Source: JACPDH01 sp041671505 | Lineage (GTDB): Bacteria; Acidobacteriota; Thermoanaerobaculia; Gp7-AA8 | DNA length: 64,000 nt | Direction of reading: 5' to 3' | NCBI GenBank assembly: GCA_041671505.1 | Contig: JBAZBK010000019.1 | Coordinates: forward strand, 62,001-126,000 | Shown: piece by piece, positions 1-10,751 of the stretch | Layout: every line of letters starts with the position of its first letter | Numbering within the stretch: position 1 is the first letter of the stretch | The notes under the pieces: generated by a model | What the model was told of the DNA's origin: nothing | Database searches by the model: none | What the model saw: the letters and a program-made list of their open reading frames with translations, nothing else | Position numbers and translations under genes: made by a program

Positions 1-369
1 GTCGGACGCCTCTTCGTAAACGGCGTCGCCGCGAAGTACGACCCTGTCGACGACACGATGAAGAAGGCGTACGGCCTTCACGACCCGGAGCGCTACATCT
101 TCTTCAAGGAGAGCGTCGACCACGTCGTGACGCATCCGATCCTGATCGCCCCTGACCAGCTCTCCGTGCGGAACTTCGGTCCCGTCACGGTGCCCGCCGG
201 AAAGTACTTCATGATGGGCGACAACCGCGACGAGAGCTTCGACAGCCGCTACTTCGGCTTCGTCGACCGCCGCCAGATCGTCGGCCACGCGATTTCCGTG
301 GTCGTCTCGGTCGACCGCGACAACTGGTGGCTGCCGCGCACCAGCCGCTTCTTCGACAAGCTGATGTAG
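1..369 (+). CDS. lepB: Signal peptidase I, C-terminal part (5' end outside window)
   Basis: The frame is open from base 1, so the gene begins before the window. The visible 122 residues carry the conserved box E of type I signal peptidases (MMGDNRDESFDSRYFG), where the Gly-Asp-Asn-Arg and Asp-Ser-Arg residues help shape the active site. The catalytic Ser and Lys boxes lie upstream and cannot be seen. The stretch before box E is longer than in E. coli-size enzymes, as is common in delta-proteobacterial and acidobacterial LepB. The enzyme is membrane-anchored and cleaves Sec/Tat signal peptides on the outer face of the inner membrane. The family call is firm; the start is unknown. Confidence 0.9.
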   Translation, partial: VGRLFVNGVAAKYDPVDDTMKKAYGLHDPERYIFFKESVDHVVTHPILIAPDQLSVRNFGPVTVPAGKYFMMGDNRDESFDSRYFGFVDRRQIVGHAISVVVSVDRDNWWLPRTSRFFDKLM

Positions 370-377
370 CACGGCCG

Positions 378-383
378 TATACT
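378..383 (+). promoter_or_regulatory. -10-like hexamer TATACT before the DUF4139 gene
   Basis: TATACT lies about 30 bases before the ATG at 414, just after the lepB stop. No convincing -35 hexamer is seen 16-18 bases upstream, so only the -10 is called. Confidence 0.35.
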
Positions 384-413
384 CGCCACATCTCCAACGC
401 GCGAGGTGTGCCG

Positions 414-2000
414 ATGTCCACAGGGCGATTCCGTCTCTCCGCATGCGTCGTCGTCACGGCGCTGCTCGTCGCCGGCGCGGCGATTGCCGAGCCTCTCCCC
501 GTCCGCCGCATCGTCGTGTTCAAGAACGGACTCGGCTTCCTGACTCGTTCAGGTCCCGTCGGGGTTGAAAAGGGCGTCGCGGTGCTCGACGAAGTCCCGA
601 CCGCCGCATACGGGACTCTCTGGGTCTGCTTCGCGGACGGTAGCGCCGTCTACGAGATCGTTGCCGAACCGGTCGCCCGGGCGATCGAGCGGCCCGCAAC
701 GGGAGTACCCGAGCTCCTGGCCGCGAACTCCGGTGCACAGGTCATCGTGACGCTCCGCGAAGGCGGCTCGGTTAGCGGCTCGATCGTCGCTCTCGAAAAG
801 GCGGAGAGTCCACAGCCCGCGACGATCACTCTCGAGAGTGGAGGGCGCTTCGTCACACTCTCCGCGGCTGACGTGCTGACGGCAAGCTTCGCGTCGCGGC
901 CGAAGTCGACGATCACCGACCGGGAGAAGAGCGAGTTGCTCCGGATACGCACGGACGGCCGCGACGGAAAGCGGGACCTTACCGTCAGCTATCTCACGAA
1001 GGGCATCGGCTGGACACCTGAGTACACGGTCGAGATCCGTCCCGAAGGCACGGCTGCGCTCGCGATGCGGGCCCTGCTCGTCAACGACTCGATCGACCTC
1101 GCCGGCTCCGATGTCCTGTTCGCCGTCGGGTACCCGAGCTTCACGTTCGCCGAGGTGCCGACTCCTCTCGATGTTCGTCGAACGCTGGCCGAGTTCTTTC
1201 AGGAGCTGCGTCGCGATCGGACCGATTGGAACGCGAACGCGCTCGCGAACGTGATGACGCAGTCGGTCGTGTCGCCACGCGGAATGTCGCGCGATGACGA
1301 GCGTGGATATGACAGCACGGCCGCAGGGGTCGCCGGAGAAGCGGAGCAGGATCTCTTCCTCTATTCGAAGTCTGGAATCACCCTGAAGAACGGGGAGCGC
1401 GCGGCCTTTCCCCTCCTTTCGGCGACGGCGCCTTACATGCACATCTTCGACTGGGAGATCGGAGACGCCTCGACCGTCGACCCGTGGGGCTATCGATCGT
1501 CGAGCCAGCCGACGGAGGTGACCGACCAGGTGTGGCATTCGCTGCGGCTCGACAACGCCGGCAAGCTGCCATGGACGACCGGGCCCGCGATCGTGATGGA
1601 GCGCGGCACGCCGGTCGCGCAGAACACACTCCACTACACCGCGGCCGGCGCATCCACGCTTCTGCGCCTGACGGTCGCGCCCGACGTGCTCTCCGAGCGC
1701 GAAGAGTGGGAGGCGTCGCGCCAGAGCGGCGCGTTGCAGCGCTTCGGGCATCGCTATGATGCGGTGACCATCGAAGGAAAGCTCGACGTGACGAACCGGC
1801 GGCGGGAGGCGATCACCCTCTCGATCCGGAAGTCGCTCACTGGTGCCGTGTCCACGACGAGCGACGGCGGAAAGACGACGAAGCTCGCGACACGCCCGAG
1901 CGCGGTCAATTCCGCCTCGCGCATCGACTGGAGCATCCCTCTCGCCGCGGGCGAGCAGAAATCGATCACCTACAAGTACGTCGTCTACGTGCGCGACTAG
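414..2000 (+). CDS. Secreted DUF4139-like protein
   Basis: This encodes 528 residues. The ATG at 414 is preferred because it starts a clear signal peptide (MSTGRFRLSACVVVTALLVA, then GAAIAEP with an Ala-x-Ala cleavage site) and has an AGGTG-type ribosome binding site a few bases upstream; the frame is open upstream but that stretch is not signal-like. The mature N-terminus (VFKNGLGFLT) and the central segment around 'YLTKGIGWTPEYTVEI' resemble DUF4139 proteins, a family of exported or membrane proteins without a settled function. No catalytic residues are recognisable. It stands alone between lepB and a convergent transporter gene. Family assignment is from memory of motif spacing and is moderate. 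Confidence 0.6.
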   Translation: MSTGRFRLSACVVVTALLVAGAAIAEPLPVRRIVVFKNGLGFLTRSGPVGVEKGVAVLDEVPTAAYGTLWVCFADGSAVYEIVAEPVARAIERPATGVPELLAANSGAQVIVTLREGGSVSGSIVALEKAESPQPATITLESGGRFVTLSAADVLTASFASRPKSTITDREKSELLRIRTDGRDGKRDLTVSYLTKGIGWTPEYTVEIRPEGTAALAMRALLVNDSIDLAGSDVLFAVGYPSFTFAEVPTPLDVRRTLAEFFQELRRDRTDWNANALANVMTQSVVSPRGMSRDDERGYDSTAAGVAGEAEQDLFLYSKSGITLKNGERAAFPLLSATAPYMHIFDWEIGDASTVDPWGYRSSSQPTEVTDQVWHSLRLDNAGKLPWTTGPAIVMERGTPVAQNTLHYTAAGASTLLRLTVAPDVLSEREEWEASRQSGALQRFGHRYDAVTIEGKLDVTNRRREAITLSIRKSLTGAVSTTSDGGKTTKLATRPSAVNSASRIDWSIPLAAGEQKSITYKYVVYVRD

Positions 2001-2011
2001 TGAGAAGCAGG

Positions 2012-2110
2012 GCGAAAGGCGAGAGGCGAGAGGCGCGAGCGATCAGCGACGCGCTGGCGCATTGGGTCGCCCCGGCCTGCTCATCGCCTTTCGCCGTTCG
2101 CCTCTCGCCT
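2012..2110. repeat. Inverted array of GAGAGGCGA-type short repeats between convergent genes
   Basis: The left arm (2012-2035) contains tandem copies of a GAGAGGCGA/GAAAGGCGA unit. The right arm (2085-2110) is its reverse complement with one changed unit. About 50 bases lie between the arms. The array fills the space between two convergent genes and its right edge touches the stop codon of the transporter gene. It could fold into a long hairpin acting as a two-way terminator, or be a small palindromic mobile-type repeat. Confidence 0.6.
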
Positions 2111-3629
2111 ATTTCGCGATCGGCACTCGAAGGTCGATTCCGAGCACGTACGGGATCACGAGGAACGTCAGCAGCGCGATGATCAGCGTGCAGGCAAGGT
2201 CGAGCAGCAGCCCCGATCTCGCCATTTGGCGAACCTTGACCAGCCCGGTTCCGAAGACGATGGTGTTAGGCGCAGTCGCCACCGGAAGCATGAAGCCCGA
2301 CGACGCAGCGAGCACCGCCGGCAGCATCAGGAAGAAGGGGTGCACTCCGATCGTCGTCGCGACCGCGGCCATCACCGGCATCATCGCCGACGCCGTCGCG
2401 ACGTTCGACGCCATCTCGCTGAGCAGCGTAACGACGAGACAGATCACGACGATCGTCGCGATTGGCGGCCAGCTGCCGACGAACTCGAGCCGCTCGCCGC
2501 ACCACTTCGAGAAGCCGCTCGCCTCCAGCGCATCGGCCAGTGCGTAGCCGCCACCGAACAGGATCAGGATCTCCCAAGGCGCCCGCCGGAACTCCTCCCA
2601 CCCGATCAGGCGTTTCCCTTCACCGGCCGGCAGGAGGAAACCGACGAATGCCATCACCAGCGCGACGGTCGAATCGTTGATCGCCTTCGCGGCGGGAAAG
2701 AGGCTCGCCCAACCCGGCAGGTGGAAGCTCGCTCCGATCACGATATCGGCACGGAACATCCAGAGAAGAGCGGTCGCCGTGAACAGCGCGATCGTCAGTT
2801 TCTCCGGTCGCGTCATCGTGGACGGCTTCGCGAGCCCGAGCTGCTCGAGCGGGATTGGATCGCCCTTCCCGAGCTTCAAGCCGACGACGAGGATCAGCCA
2901 GCAGGCGGGAAGCGCGAGCGCGAGATACGCGAGCCCGAAGATCATCCACTGCGCGAAGCTGATCGCCGGGATCGTCGGGAAGAGCTCCTTGACCGAGCCG
3001 AAGAAGATGAGGTTCGTGGGTGTTCCGATCGGCGTCCCCAGCCCGCCGAGCGATGCTCCGTAGCAGACCGCGAGCAGCGTCGCGCTTCCGAGGCGCGCGA
3101 GCGAGACGTCATTCGCCGCACCGGGCTCGCCATTGCGCGACCCCGCGGCGCCGTGGACGATCGCAACGGCGATCGGCGCGAGCATCAGCGTCGTCGCCGT
3201 GTTCGAGATCCACATCGAAAGCCCCGCGCTCGCGAGGAGCACCGCGAGGACGATCCTCCGCGGCTCGGTGCCTACCCGCCTCAGCGTGTGCCACGCGATG
3301 CGTCGGTGCAGTCCCCATTTCTCCACCGCGGACGCAACCAGGAACCCGCCGAGAAAGAGGAACACCGACGAGTTCGCGTAGGGAGCCGCCGCCTGGTCCG
3401 CCGTTCGGATGCCGCTCAGCGGAAACACGACGAGCGGAACGAGCGCCGTTAGGCCGAGAGGCAGCGCCTCGGAGAGCCAGAGGAGCCCCATCAGGAGCCC
3501 GGTGGCCGCCGCCGTCCTGACTGAAGGAGTGAACGATCCTCCCGTCGGAACGAGAAAGACGAGCGCGGCCGCGATGACGCAGATCGCGGTGCGCCGCAGT
3601 GAGATCGTACCGTCCTGGCCTTCGGGCAT
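2109..3629 (-). CDS. SLC13/DASS-family sodium-coupled anion symporter
   Basis: This 506-residue polytopic membrane protein has about a dozen hydrophobic segments. It carries the two pseudo-symmetric family signatures: WISNTATTLMLAPIA at about residues 140-155, and EMASNVATASAMMPV in the C-terminal half. These Ser-Asn-Thr-like motifs bind sodium and the carboxylate or sulfate substrate in DASS transporters such as VcINDY. The family imports C4-dicarboxylates, citrate or sulfate; the substrate here cannot be told from sequence. The ATG at 3629 begins the natural N-terminus before the first membrane helix. The gene converges on the DUF4139 gene and appears monocistronic. Confidence 0.85.
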   Translation of the reverse strand: MPEGQDGTISLRRTAICVIAAALVFLVPTGGSFTPSVRTAAATGLLMGLLWLSEALPLGLTALVPLVVFPLSGIRTADQAAAPYANSSVFLFLGGFLVASAVEKWGLHRRIAWHTLRRVGTEPRRIVLAVLLASAGLSMWISNTATTLMLAPIAVAIVHGAAGSRNGEPGAANDVSLARLGSATLLAVCYGASLGGLGTPIGTPTNLIFFGSVKELFPTIPAISFAQWMIFGLAYLALALPACWLILVVGLKLGKGDPIPLEQLGLAKPSTMTRPEKLTIALFTATALLWMFRADIVIGASFHLPGWASLFPAAKAINDSTVALVMAFVGFLLPAGEGKRLIGWEEFRRAPWEILILFGGGYALADALEASGFSKWCGERLEFVGSWPPIATIVVICLVVTLLSEMASNVATASAMMPVMAAVATTIGVHPFFLMLPAVLAASSGFMLPVATAPNTIVFGTGLVKVRQMARSGLLLDLACTLIIALLTFLVIPYVLGIDLRVPIAK

Positions 3630-3705
3630 CGTCTGTTCGGAGGTGCGCTCCGGTGAACCGGAACGCGAGCGTACAGGGGTGCGGGAAAATTACCACACGA
3701 ACGCA

Positions 3706-3743
3706 ACGAGCCGGCGAGCAAACATCGTCGCCGGCTCGTTTGT
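3706..3743 (-). terminator. Hairpin terminator after topA
   Basis: A perfect 12-bp stem (ACGAGCCGGCGA at 3706-3717 with its complement at 3728-3739) with a 10-base loop lies just past the topA stop. It is followed on the minus strand by only a weak T-containing tail. Confidence 0.6.
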
Positions 3744-3758
3744 ATCGATCGGTTGAGC

Positions 3759-6188
3759 TCAGGGCTCGATCTTGGCGGCGGTTTCTTCTTCGCGAACGGG
3801 CGCGCGATAGTCGCACTCTGCGTTGTTGCAGAGCTCGATCTTTCCTTCCTTCTTCGTCTCGTGGAGAAGAAGGTAGGGAGCTTTGCACTTCGGGCAGCTG
3901 CGCTGCACCGGGCGCTTGTTGAGCGTGAACTCGCACTTCGGGTAGCGGCTGCAGGAGTAGAACGGCCCGCGCTTGGAGATGCGCATGACCATCTCGCCTT
4001 CCTTGCACGTGGAGCACTTCACTCCGGTCGGTTCCGGCGGGTGTCCCTTTGCTCCCATCTTCCTGATGTTGTTGCAGTCGGGATAACCGGAGCAGCTGAG
4101 GAAGGGACCGAAACGGCCGCGCTTGAGGATCATCTCCTTGCCGCACTTCTCGCACGGCGGAACCGGCTCGCTGCTCTGCGGCAGGTTGAGCAGTTTCGGG
4201 TCCTTCGTGTTCTTGCACTCGGGATAGCCGGTGCAGGCGAAGAACTGCCCGAAGCGCGAGCGCTTGAGCGCCATCGGCTTGCCGCACTTGTCACACACCA
4301 TCGGCTGCTCGCCGTTCGCCTTCGCCGCGGCCTGCTGCGGAATCTCCTTCGTGTTCTTGCACTCGGGATAATTCGTGCAGGCGAGGAACTCGCCGAAGCG
4401 GCCGAACTTGATCGCCATCTTCGATCCGCACTTGTCGCAGATCTCGTCAGTCTCGACTCCCTGGCCCTTCACGCTACGCATCTGCTCCTGCGCGACGCCG
4501 AGGTCCTTGTTGAACTTCTTCGAGAAGTTCCGGAGAGCAACGATCCAGTCGAGCTTCCCTTCCTCGATCTCGTCGAGCTCCTCTTCGAGCCGGGCGGTGT
4601 AGCCCTCGTCGATGATGTCGCCGAACGATTCGCGAAGAAGGTTGGTCACAAGCGTTCCGAGCTGGCTCGGAAAGAACTTGCCGTCGTCTTTGTAGGTGTA
4701 ATCGCGAGTCTGGATCGTCTGGAGAATGGCGCCGTAGGTCGACGGGCGCCCGATTCCGTTCTCTTCGAGCGCCTTGACGAGCGTCGCTTCGGTATATCGC
4801 GGAGGCGGCTGCGTGAAGTTCTGCTTCGTGTCGAGGTCGCGCAGCGTGAGCGCTTCGCCTTCCTGCATTCGCGGAAGCTTCTTCGAAAGCAGCTCTTCGT
4901 GCTCCGCCGCATCCTCTTCTTCGAGGTCGTCCTGGAAGATTGCCAGGAAGCCGGCGAACTTCTGAACCTCGCCGGAGGCCTTGAGGGTCAGATTGCCGCA
5001 TTCGATCTCGACGTCGGTGACGTCGAAGAGCGCCGGCTTCATCTGCGAGGCGACGGTCCGCTCGAAGATGAGCTTGTAGACGTTGTACTCGTCGCGGGTG
5101 AGGTGGTCCTTGATCGCTTCGGGCTCGTACTCGAAGTAGGTGGGACGGATCGCTTCATGCGCTTCCTGCGCCGACTTCTTCGACTTGTAGACATTCGGCT
5201 TCTCGGGAAGGATATCTTCGCCGTACTTTCCGCCGATGTAGCGCCGCACGTCGGTGAGAGCTTCGTCCGAGATGCGGACTGAGTCGGTACGCATGTAGGT
5301 GATGAGACCGACCTGCCCCTCTTTGCCGAGCTCCTTGCCTTCGTAGAGCCCCTGCGCGATCTGCATCGTCCGCTTCACGGGGTACTTGAAGCGCCGGTAC
5401 GCCTCCTGTTGCAGCTTCGACGTCGTGAACGGCGCGGGAGGCGACTGCTTTCGCTCCTTGCGCGCGATCTTCGCGACTTTGTACGAGCCCGTCTTCAGAC
5501 CGGTCTCGATCTCCCGCGCGACCTGCTCGTTCGGAACCTCCGCCTTCTTTCCATCGACCTTCAGGAGCTTCGCGATGAAGGGAGGCGGCTGGGAGGCGTC
5601 GAGCTTCGCCGCGAAGGTCCAGTACTCCTCGGGCTTGAACTTCGCGATCTCGTCTTCGCGGTCGACGATCATCTTGAGCGCCACCGACTGGACGCGCCCG
5701 GCGGAGAGCCCGCGGCGGACCTTGTCCCAGAGGAGAGGAGAGAGCTTGTAGCCGACGAGGCGGTCGAGAACGCGTCGCGCCTGCTGGGCGTTCACCTTGT
5801 TGATGTCGATCTCGCCCGGTTGCTGGATCGCCTTCTGGACGGCGCTCTTGGTGATCTCGTGGAAGAGGATGCGGCGGACCTTCTTCGCGTCCTTGCCGAG
5901 CACGTTCATCACGTGCCAGCCGATCGCTTCTCCTTCGCGATCAGGATCGGACGCGATGAAGACGTTGTCAGCTTTCTTCGCCGCGGCCCTGAGCTCGGCG
6001 ACCACCTTTTCCTTGGTCTCGAGGATGACGTAATCGGGCTCGAAGGTCTCCTCGTTGACGCCGAGGTCGCTCTTGGGAAGATCTCGAATATGCCCCACCG
6101 AGGCCTTCACCGTGAAGTCCTTGCCGAGGAACTTGTTGATCGTTTTCGCCTTCGCGGGCGACTCTACGATGACCAGATTTTTCGCCAC
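3759..6188 (-). CDS. topA: DNA topoisomerase I (type IA)
   Basis: This 809-residue type IA topoisomerase relaxes negative supercoils through a 5'-phosphotyrosine intermediate. The N-terminal Toprim domain starts with MAKNLVIVESPAKAKTINKF and has the DPDREGEAIGWH acidic motif. The active-site region is 'GLITYMRTDSVRIS' (about residues 295-310), with the catalytic Tyr in YMRTDS. The C-terminus holds four or five Cys4 zinc ribbons of the form CDKCG...CTNYPECK. The start is GTG at 6188, supported by a GGAAGG ribosome binding site. It lies downstream of, but separate from, the ATP synthase operon. The assignment is certain. Confidence 0.97.
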   Translation of the reverse strand: MAKNLVIVESPAKAKTINKFLGKDFTVKASVGHIRDLPKSDLGVNEETFEPDYVILETKEKVVAELRAAAKKADNVFIASDPDREGEAIGWHVMNVLGKDAKKVRRILFHEITKSAVQKAIQQPGEIDINKVNAQQARRVLDRLVGYKLSPLLWDKVRRGLSAGRVQSVALKMIVDREDEIAKFKPEEYWTFAAKLDASQPPPFIAKLLKVDGKKAEVPNEQVAREIETGLKTGSYKVAKIARKERKQSPPAPFTTSKLQQEAYRRFKYPVKRTMQIAQGLYEGKELGKEGQVGLITYMRTDSVRISDEALTDVRRYIGGKYGEDILPEKPNVYKSKKSAQEAHEAIRPTYFEYEPEAIKDHLTRDEYNVYKLIFERTVASQMKPALFDVTDVEIECGNLTLKASGEVQKFAGFLAIFQDDLEEEDAAEHEELLSKKLPRMQEGEALTLRDLDTKQNFTQPPPRYTEATLVKALEENGIGRPSTYGAILQTIQTRDYTYKDDGKFFPSQLGTLVTNLLRESFGDIIDEGYTARLEEELDEIEEGKLDWIVALRNFSKKFNKDLGVAQEQMRSVKGQGVETDEICDKCGSKMAIKFGRFGEFLACTNYPECKNTKEIPQQAAAKANGEQPMVCDKCGKPMALKRSRFGQFFACTGYPECKNTKDPKLLNLPQSSEPVPPCEKCGKEMILKRGRFGPFLSCSGYPDCNNIRKMGAKGHPPEPTGVKCSTCKEGEMVMRISKRGPFYSCSRYPKCEFTLNKRPVQRSCPKCKAPYLLLHETKKEGKIELCNNAECDYRAPVREEETAAKIEP

Positions 6189-6263
6189 TAGGAATCCTTC
6201 CAGAGCCCGTTTTCAAAAGGAAAACGAGGCTCGACGGGCTTTCGGCAACGGGAGAGCCGCGCC

Positions 6264-6293
6264 TTTATATTCCGCAGGCTGCCGCCGGCGCAA
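6264..6293 (-). promoter_or_regulatory. Likely topA promoter
   Basis: On the minus strand a TTGCGC (-35, 6288-6293) and TATAAA (-10, 6264-6269) are separated by 18 bases, giving a leader of about 70 bases before the GTG of topA. Confidence 0.5.
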
Positions 6294-6364
6294 GGGCTCG
6301 AGAGCTCCCGGCACCCGTGGCAGACCCTGCAATCTGCAACGCTGGACTACCCTGTCCGGGAAGC

Positions 6365-6395
6365 AACGAACGCCGCCCGAAGGGCGGCGTTCGTT
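6365..6395 (-). terminator. Terminator of the ATP synthase operon
   Basis: A perfect 14-bp stem with a three-base GAA (plus strand) loop, 6365-6378 paired with 6382-6395, lies 25 bases past the atpC stop. The T-tract is short. The stem is strong enough to call a terminator for the operon that ends with atpC. Confidence 0.75.
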
Positions 6396-6419
6396 CGAAT
6401 CCGGTGGTCTTGAAGCGAT

Positions 6420-6839
6420 TCAATGTTTCATGCTGCTTGCGAGGCTCTTGGCGATTTCCTGGTCGAGTTTCGCCTCGGCGCGGGCAAAACCCTCGTCGTG
6501 CGAAACGAGGGCAAGTAGCTCCAGCTCGGCATCGAGCTTCATCTGCTCGAAGCGGTCTGCACCGATTTCGTCGACCTTCATCGCCCCTTCGGCGATCACG
6601 ATCACGCGATCGGCGAGGATCTCGGCGTAGCCCCAGGTGAGCACCATCATGTAGTGCTTGTCGCCGACGCGATACGACAGCTCGCCAACCTTGAGCATCG
6701 CGAGCATCGGCGTGTGGCCCGGAAGGACCCCGATCTGTCCCCGCACTGCGGGCAGAACGACTTCGTCTACGTCCTGCTCGAGGACCTTCTTCTCGCGCGT
6801 GACGAGGGTGAAGTGAATCTTCGTCGGAAGCTCGGCCAT
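6420..6839 (-). CDS. atpC: ATP synthase epsilon subunit
   Basis: This 139-residue protein has the family beta-sandwich N-terminus ('VLPAVRGQIGVLPGHTPMLA') followed by a short helical C-terminus. Epsilon forms part of the central stalk of F1 and can inhibit ATP hydrolysis. It is the last gene of the operon, four bases after atpD, and is followed by a strong hairpin. Confidence 0.95.
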   Translation of the reverse strand: MAELPTKIHFTLVTREKKVLEQDVDEVVLPAVRGQIGVLPGHTPMLAMLKVGELSYRVGDKHYMMVLTWGYAEILADRVIVIAEGAMKVDEIGADRFEQMKLDAELELLALVSHDEGFARAEAKLDQEIAKSLASSMKH

Positions 6840-6843
6840 GGCT

Positions 6844-8301
6844 CTACGCCGCCGCGTTCTTCATCTGCTCCGCGCGCTCGAGGACGTCCTCGATCGTGCC
6901 CTGCAGGTAGAACGCCTGCTCCGGAACGTCGTCGTGCTTGCCCTGGACGATCTCGTTGAACGCGCGGATCGTGTCGGCGATCTTGACGTACTTGCCCTTG
7001 ATGCCGGTGAACTGCTCGGCAACGTGGAAGGGCTGCGAGAGAAACTTCTGAATCTTGCGCGCCCGGGCGACGATGATCTTGTCGTCCTCGCTGAGCTCGT
7101 CGATCCCGAGGATCGCGATGATGTCCTGGAGGTCCTTGTACTTCTGCAGCACGGCCTGCACCGCGCGGGCGCAGTTGTAATGCTCGTCGCCGAGAATGCG
7201 CGGGTCGAGAATCTTCGAGGTCGACGCGAGCGGGTCGACCGCGGGGTAAATGCCGAGCTCTGCGATCTGCCTCGAGAGAACCGTCGTCGCGTCGAGGTGG
7301 GCAAACGCGGTCGCCGGCGCGGGGTCGGTGAGATCGTCGGCAGGAACGTAGATCGCCTGGACCGACGTGATCGAGCCCTGCTTCGTGGACGTGATGCGTT
7401 CCTGAAGCTCGCCCATCTCCGTCGCGAGGTTAGGCTGGTAGCCGACGGCCGACGGCATGCGGCCGAGGAGCGCCGAGACTTCCGAGCCTGCCTGCGTGAA
7501 GCGGAAGATGTTGTCGATGAAGAGGAGAACGTCCTGGCCTTCGGTGTCGCGGAAATACTCGGCGACGGTCAGCCCGGTGAGACCGACGCGGAGGCGCGCC
7601 CCGGGGGGCTCGGTCATCTGGCCGTAGATGAGCGCGGCCTTCGACTTGGTCGGGTCGCCCGGAACGACGACGCCCGTCTCCTCGAATTCGAGGTAGAGGT
7701 CGTTTCCTTCGCGGGTGCGCTCGCCGACGCCGGCGAACACCGAGAAGCCGCCGTGCTCCTTGGCGACGTTGTTGATCAGCTCCATGATGAGAACGGTCTT
7801 GCCGACGCCGGCGCCTCCGAAGAGGCCGGTCTTTCCACCCTTGGTGTACGGCTCGAGAAGGTCGATGACCTTGATGCCGGTCTCGAACATCTCGACGCTG
7901 ACCGACTGCTCGTCGAACCTCGGCGCGAGACGGTGAATCGGGAGCCGCTCCGTGGTCTCGACAGGGCCCAGGCCGTCGACCGGCTCGCCGAGAACGTTCA
8001 GGATGCGGCCGAGCGTGGCGCGGCCGACCGGAACCGAGATCGGGGCACCGCTGTCGATTGCCTTCATGCCGCGCACCATGCCGTCGGTCGGCTTCATGGC
8101 GATGCAGCGAACGCGGCTCTCGCCGAGGTGCTGCGCGACTTCGACGACGACGTCGATGGCCACTTTCCCGAGCTCCCCGTTGTCGAGGATTCGCAGCGCG
8201 TTCCCGATCGAAGGAAGGTACCCTTCATCGAAGGCGACGTCGATCGCGGGACCGATGATCTGGACGACTCGTCCGACCCGTTCTTTCACTTCTGCTGACA
8301 T
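6844..8301 (-). CDS. atpD: ATP synthase beta subunit
   Basis: This 485-residue catalytic subunit of F1 has the P-loop 'GGAGVGKTVLIMELI' at about residue 160, the downstream ERTREGND motif with the catalytic Glu-Arg region, and the 'SEVSALLGRMPSAVGYQP' signature. It hydrolyses or makes ATP at the alpha/beta interface. The ATG at 8301 has an AGGAGA ribosome binding site. It lies between atpG and atpC in the usual order. Confidence 0.98.
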   Translation of the reverse strand: MSAEVKERVGRVVQIIGPAIDVAFDEGYLPSIGNALRILDNGELGKVAIDVVVEVAQHLGESRVRCIAMKPTDGMVRGMKAIDSGAPISVPVGRATLGRILNVLGEPVDGLGPVETTERLPIHRLAPRFDEQSVSVEMFETGIKVIDLLEPYTKGGKTGLFGGAGVGKTVLIMELINNVAKEHGGFSVFAGVGERTREGNDLYLEFEETGVVVPGDPTKSKAALIYGQMTEPPGARLRVGLTGLTVAEYFRDTEGQDVLLFIDNIFRFTQAGSEVSALLGRMPSAVGYQPNLATEMGELQERITSTKQGSITSVQAIYVPADDLTDPAPATAFAHLDATTVLSRQIAELGIYPAVDPLASTSKILDPRILGDEHYNCARAVQAVLQKYKDLQDIIAILGIDELSEDDKIIVARARKIQKFLSQPFHVAEQFTGIKGKYVKIADTIRAFNEIVQGKHDDVPEQAFYLQGTIEDVLERAEQMKNAAA

Positions 8302-8325
8302 GCACGTTCTCCTTGAGAAGTCTGG

Positions 8326-9176
8326 CTATTCGAGGGCCTGGGCGCCCGAGACGATCTCGATGATTTCCTTCGTGATCGCCGCCTGACGGATACGGTTGTA
8401 GCTCAGCGTCAGGCTGTCGATCATGTCGGCGGCGTTCTTGGTGGCCGCCTCCATCGCCGTCATGCGTGCGCCCTGCTCCGCCGCGGCGGAGTCGAGCAGG
8501 ATCCTGTAGAGGTGGAACTCGAGCTGCTTCGGGAGCAGGTCCCTGAGGATCTGCTCGGGTGAAGGCTCGTAAAGGTAATCGATCGTCGGCTCGGCAATCT
8601 TCGCCCGCGTGATCGGAAGCAGTTTCTCGACGTGAACCACCTGCGAGATGATCGAGCGGAACTCGTTGTACACCGCATAGACCGCGTCGATCCGGTCCTC
8701 GATGAAGTCGTCGACGACCATCTTCGAGATCTGCCCGGCGCTCTTGAGCGAGAGCGCCTGAAAAACGTTGACTGCCTGGTAGCGGATCGGGATCGTGCGA
8801 CGGCGGAAGTAGTCGTTCGCCTTGCGCCCGATCGGGATGAGCGAGACCTCGCTCCAGCCGCGTTCGTGGATCGTGTTGAGCGTCGCCTTGATGACGTTCC
8901 CGTTGAACGCGCCGGCAAGCCCCTTGTCACCCGTGACCACGAGAATCAGCACGCGCTTCTCGTCCCGCTCGGCGAGCAGTGGATGCTGTTCAGGGTCGAC
9001 GCGAGCCGCGACCGAGGCGAGAATCTGCGAGATCGCGCCCGCGTAGGGACGCGCCGACACGATCCGATCCTGGGCCCGGCGCAGCTTTGCCGCGGAGACC
9101 ATCTTCATCGCCTTGGTGATCTGCTGCGTACTCTTGACGCTTCGAATACGCCGCCGGATGTCGAGTGTGCTGGGCA

Positions 9177-9177
<1 letters not shown>
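8326..9177 (-). CDS. atpG: ATP synthase gamma subunit
   Basis: This 283-residue central-stalk subunit rotates within the alpha3beta3 ring. The N-terminus (MPSTLDIRRRIRSVKSTQQI) and the C-terminus (NRIRQAAITKEIIEIVSGA) are the two conserved coiled-coil ends of the family. Its start overlaps the atpA stop by one base, indicating translational coupling. Confidence 0.97.
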
Positions 9178-10721
<1,544 letters not shown>

Positions 10722-10751
10722 ATATTCTCCCAAAAAGGTAGACGGAAATCG

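Noticed and set aside
549..1751. 400-codon open frame opposite the DUF4139 gene
   Set aside because: No signal peptide, ribosome binding site or domain; the plus-strand gene has all the expected marks.
6270..6364. Possible small structured RNA (SRP RNA-like stretch GTCCGGGAAGCAAC)
   Set aside because: It only loosely resembles the SRP RNA GGAAGGAAGCAG core, and no matching opposite strand of the helix could be found by eye.
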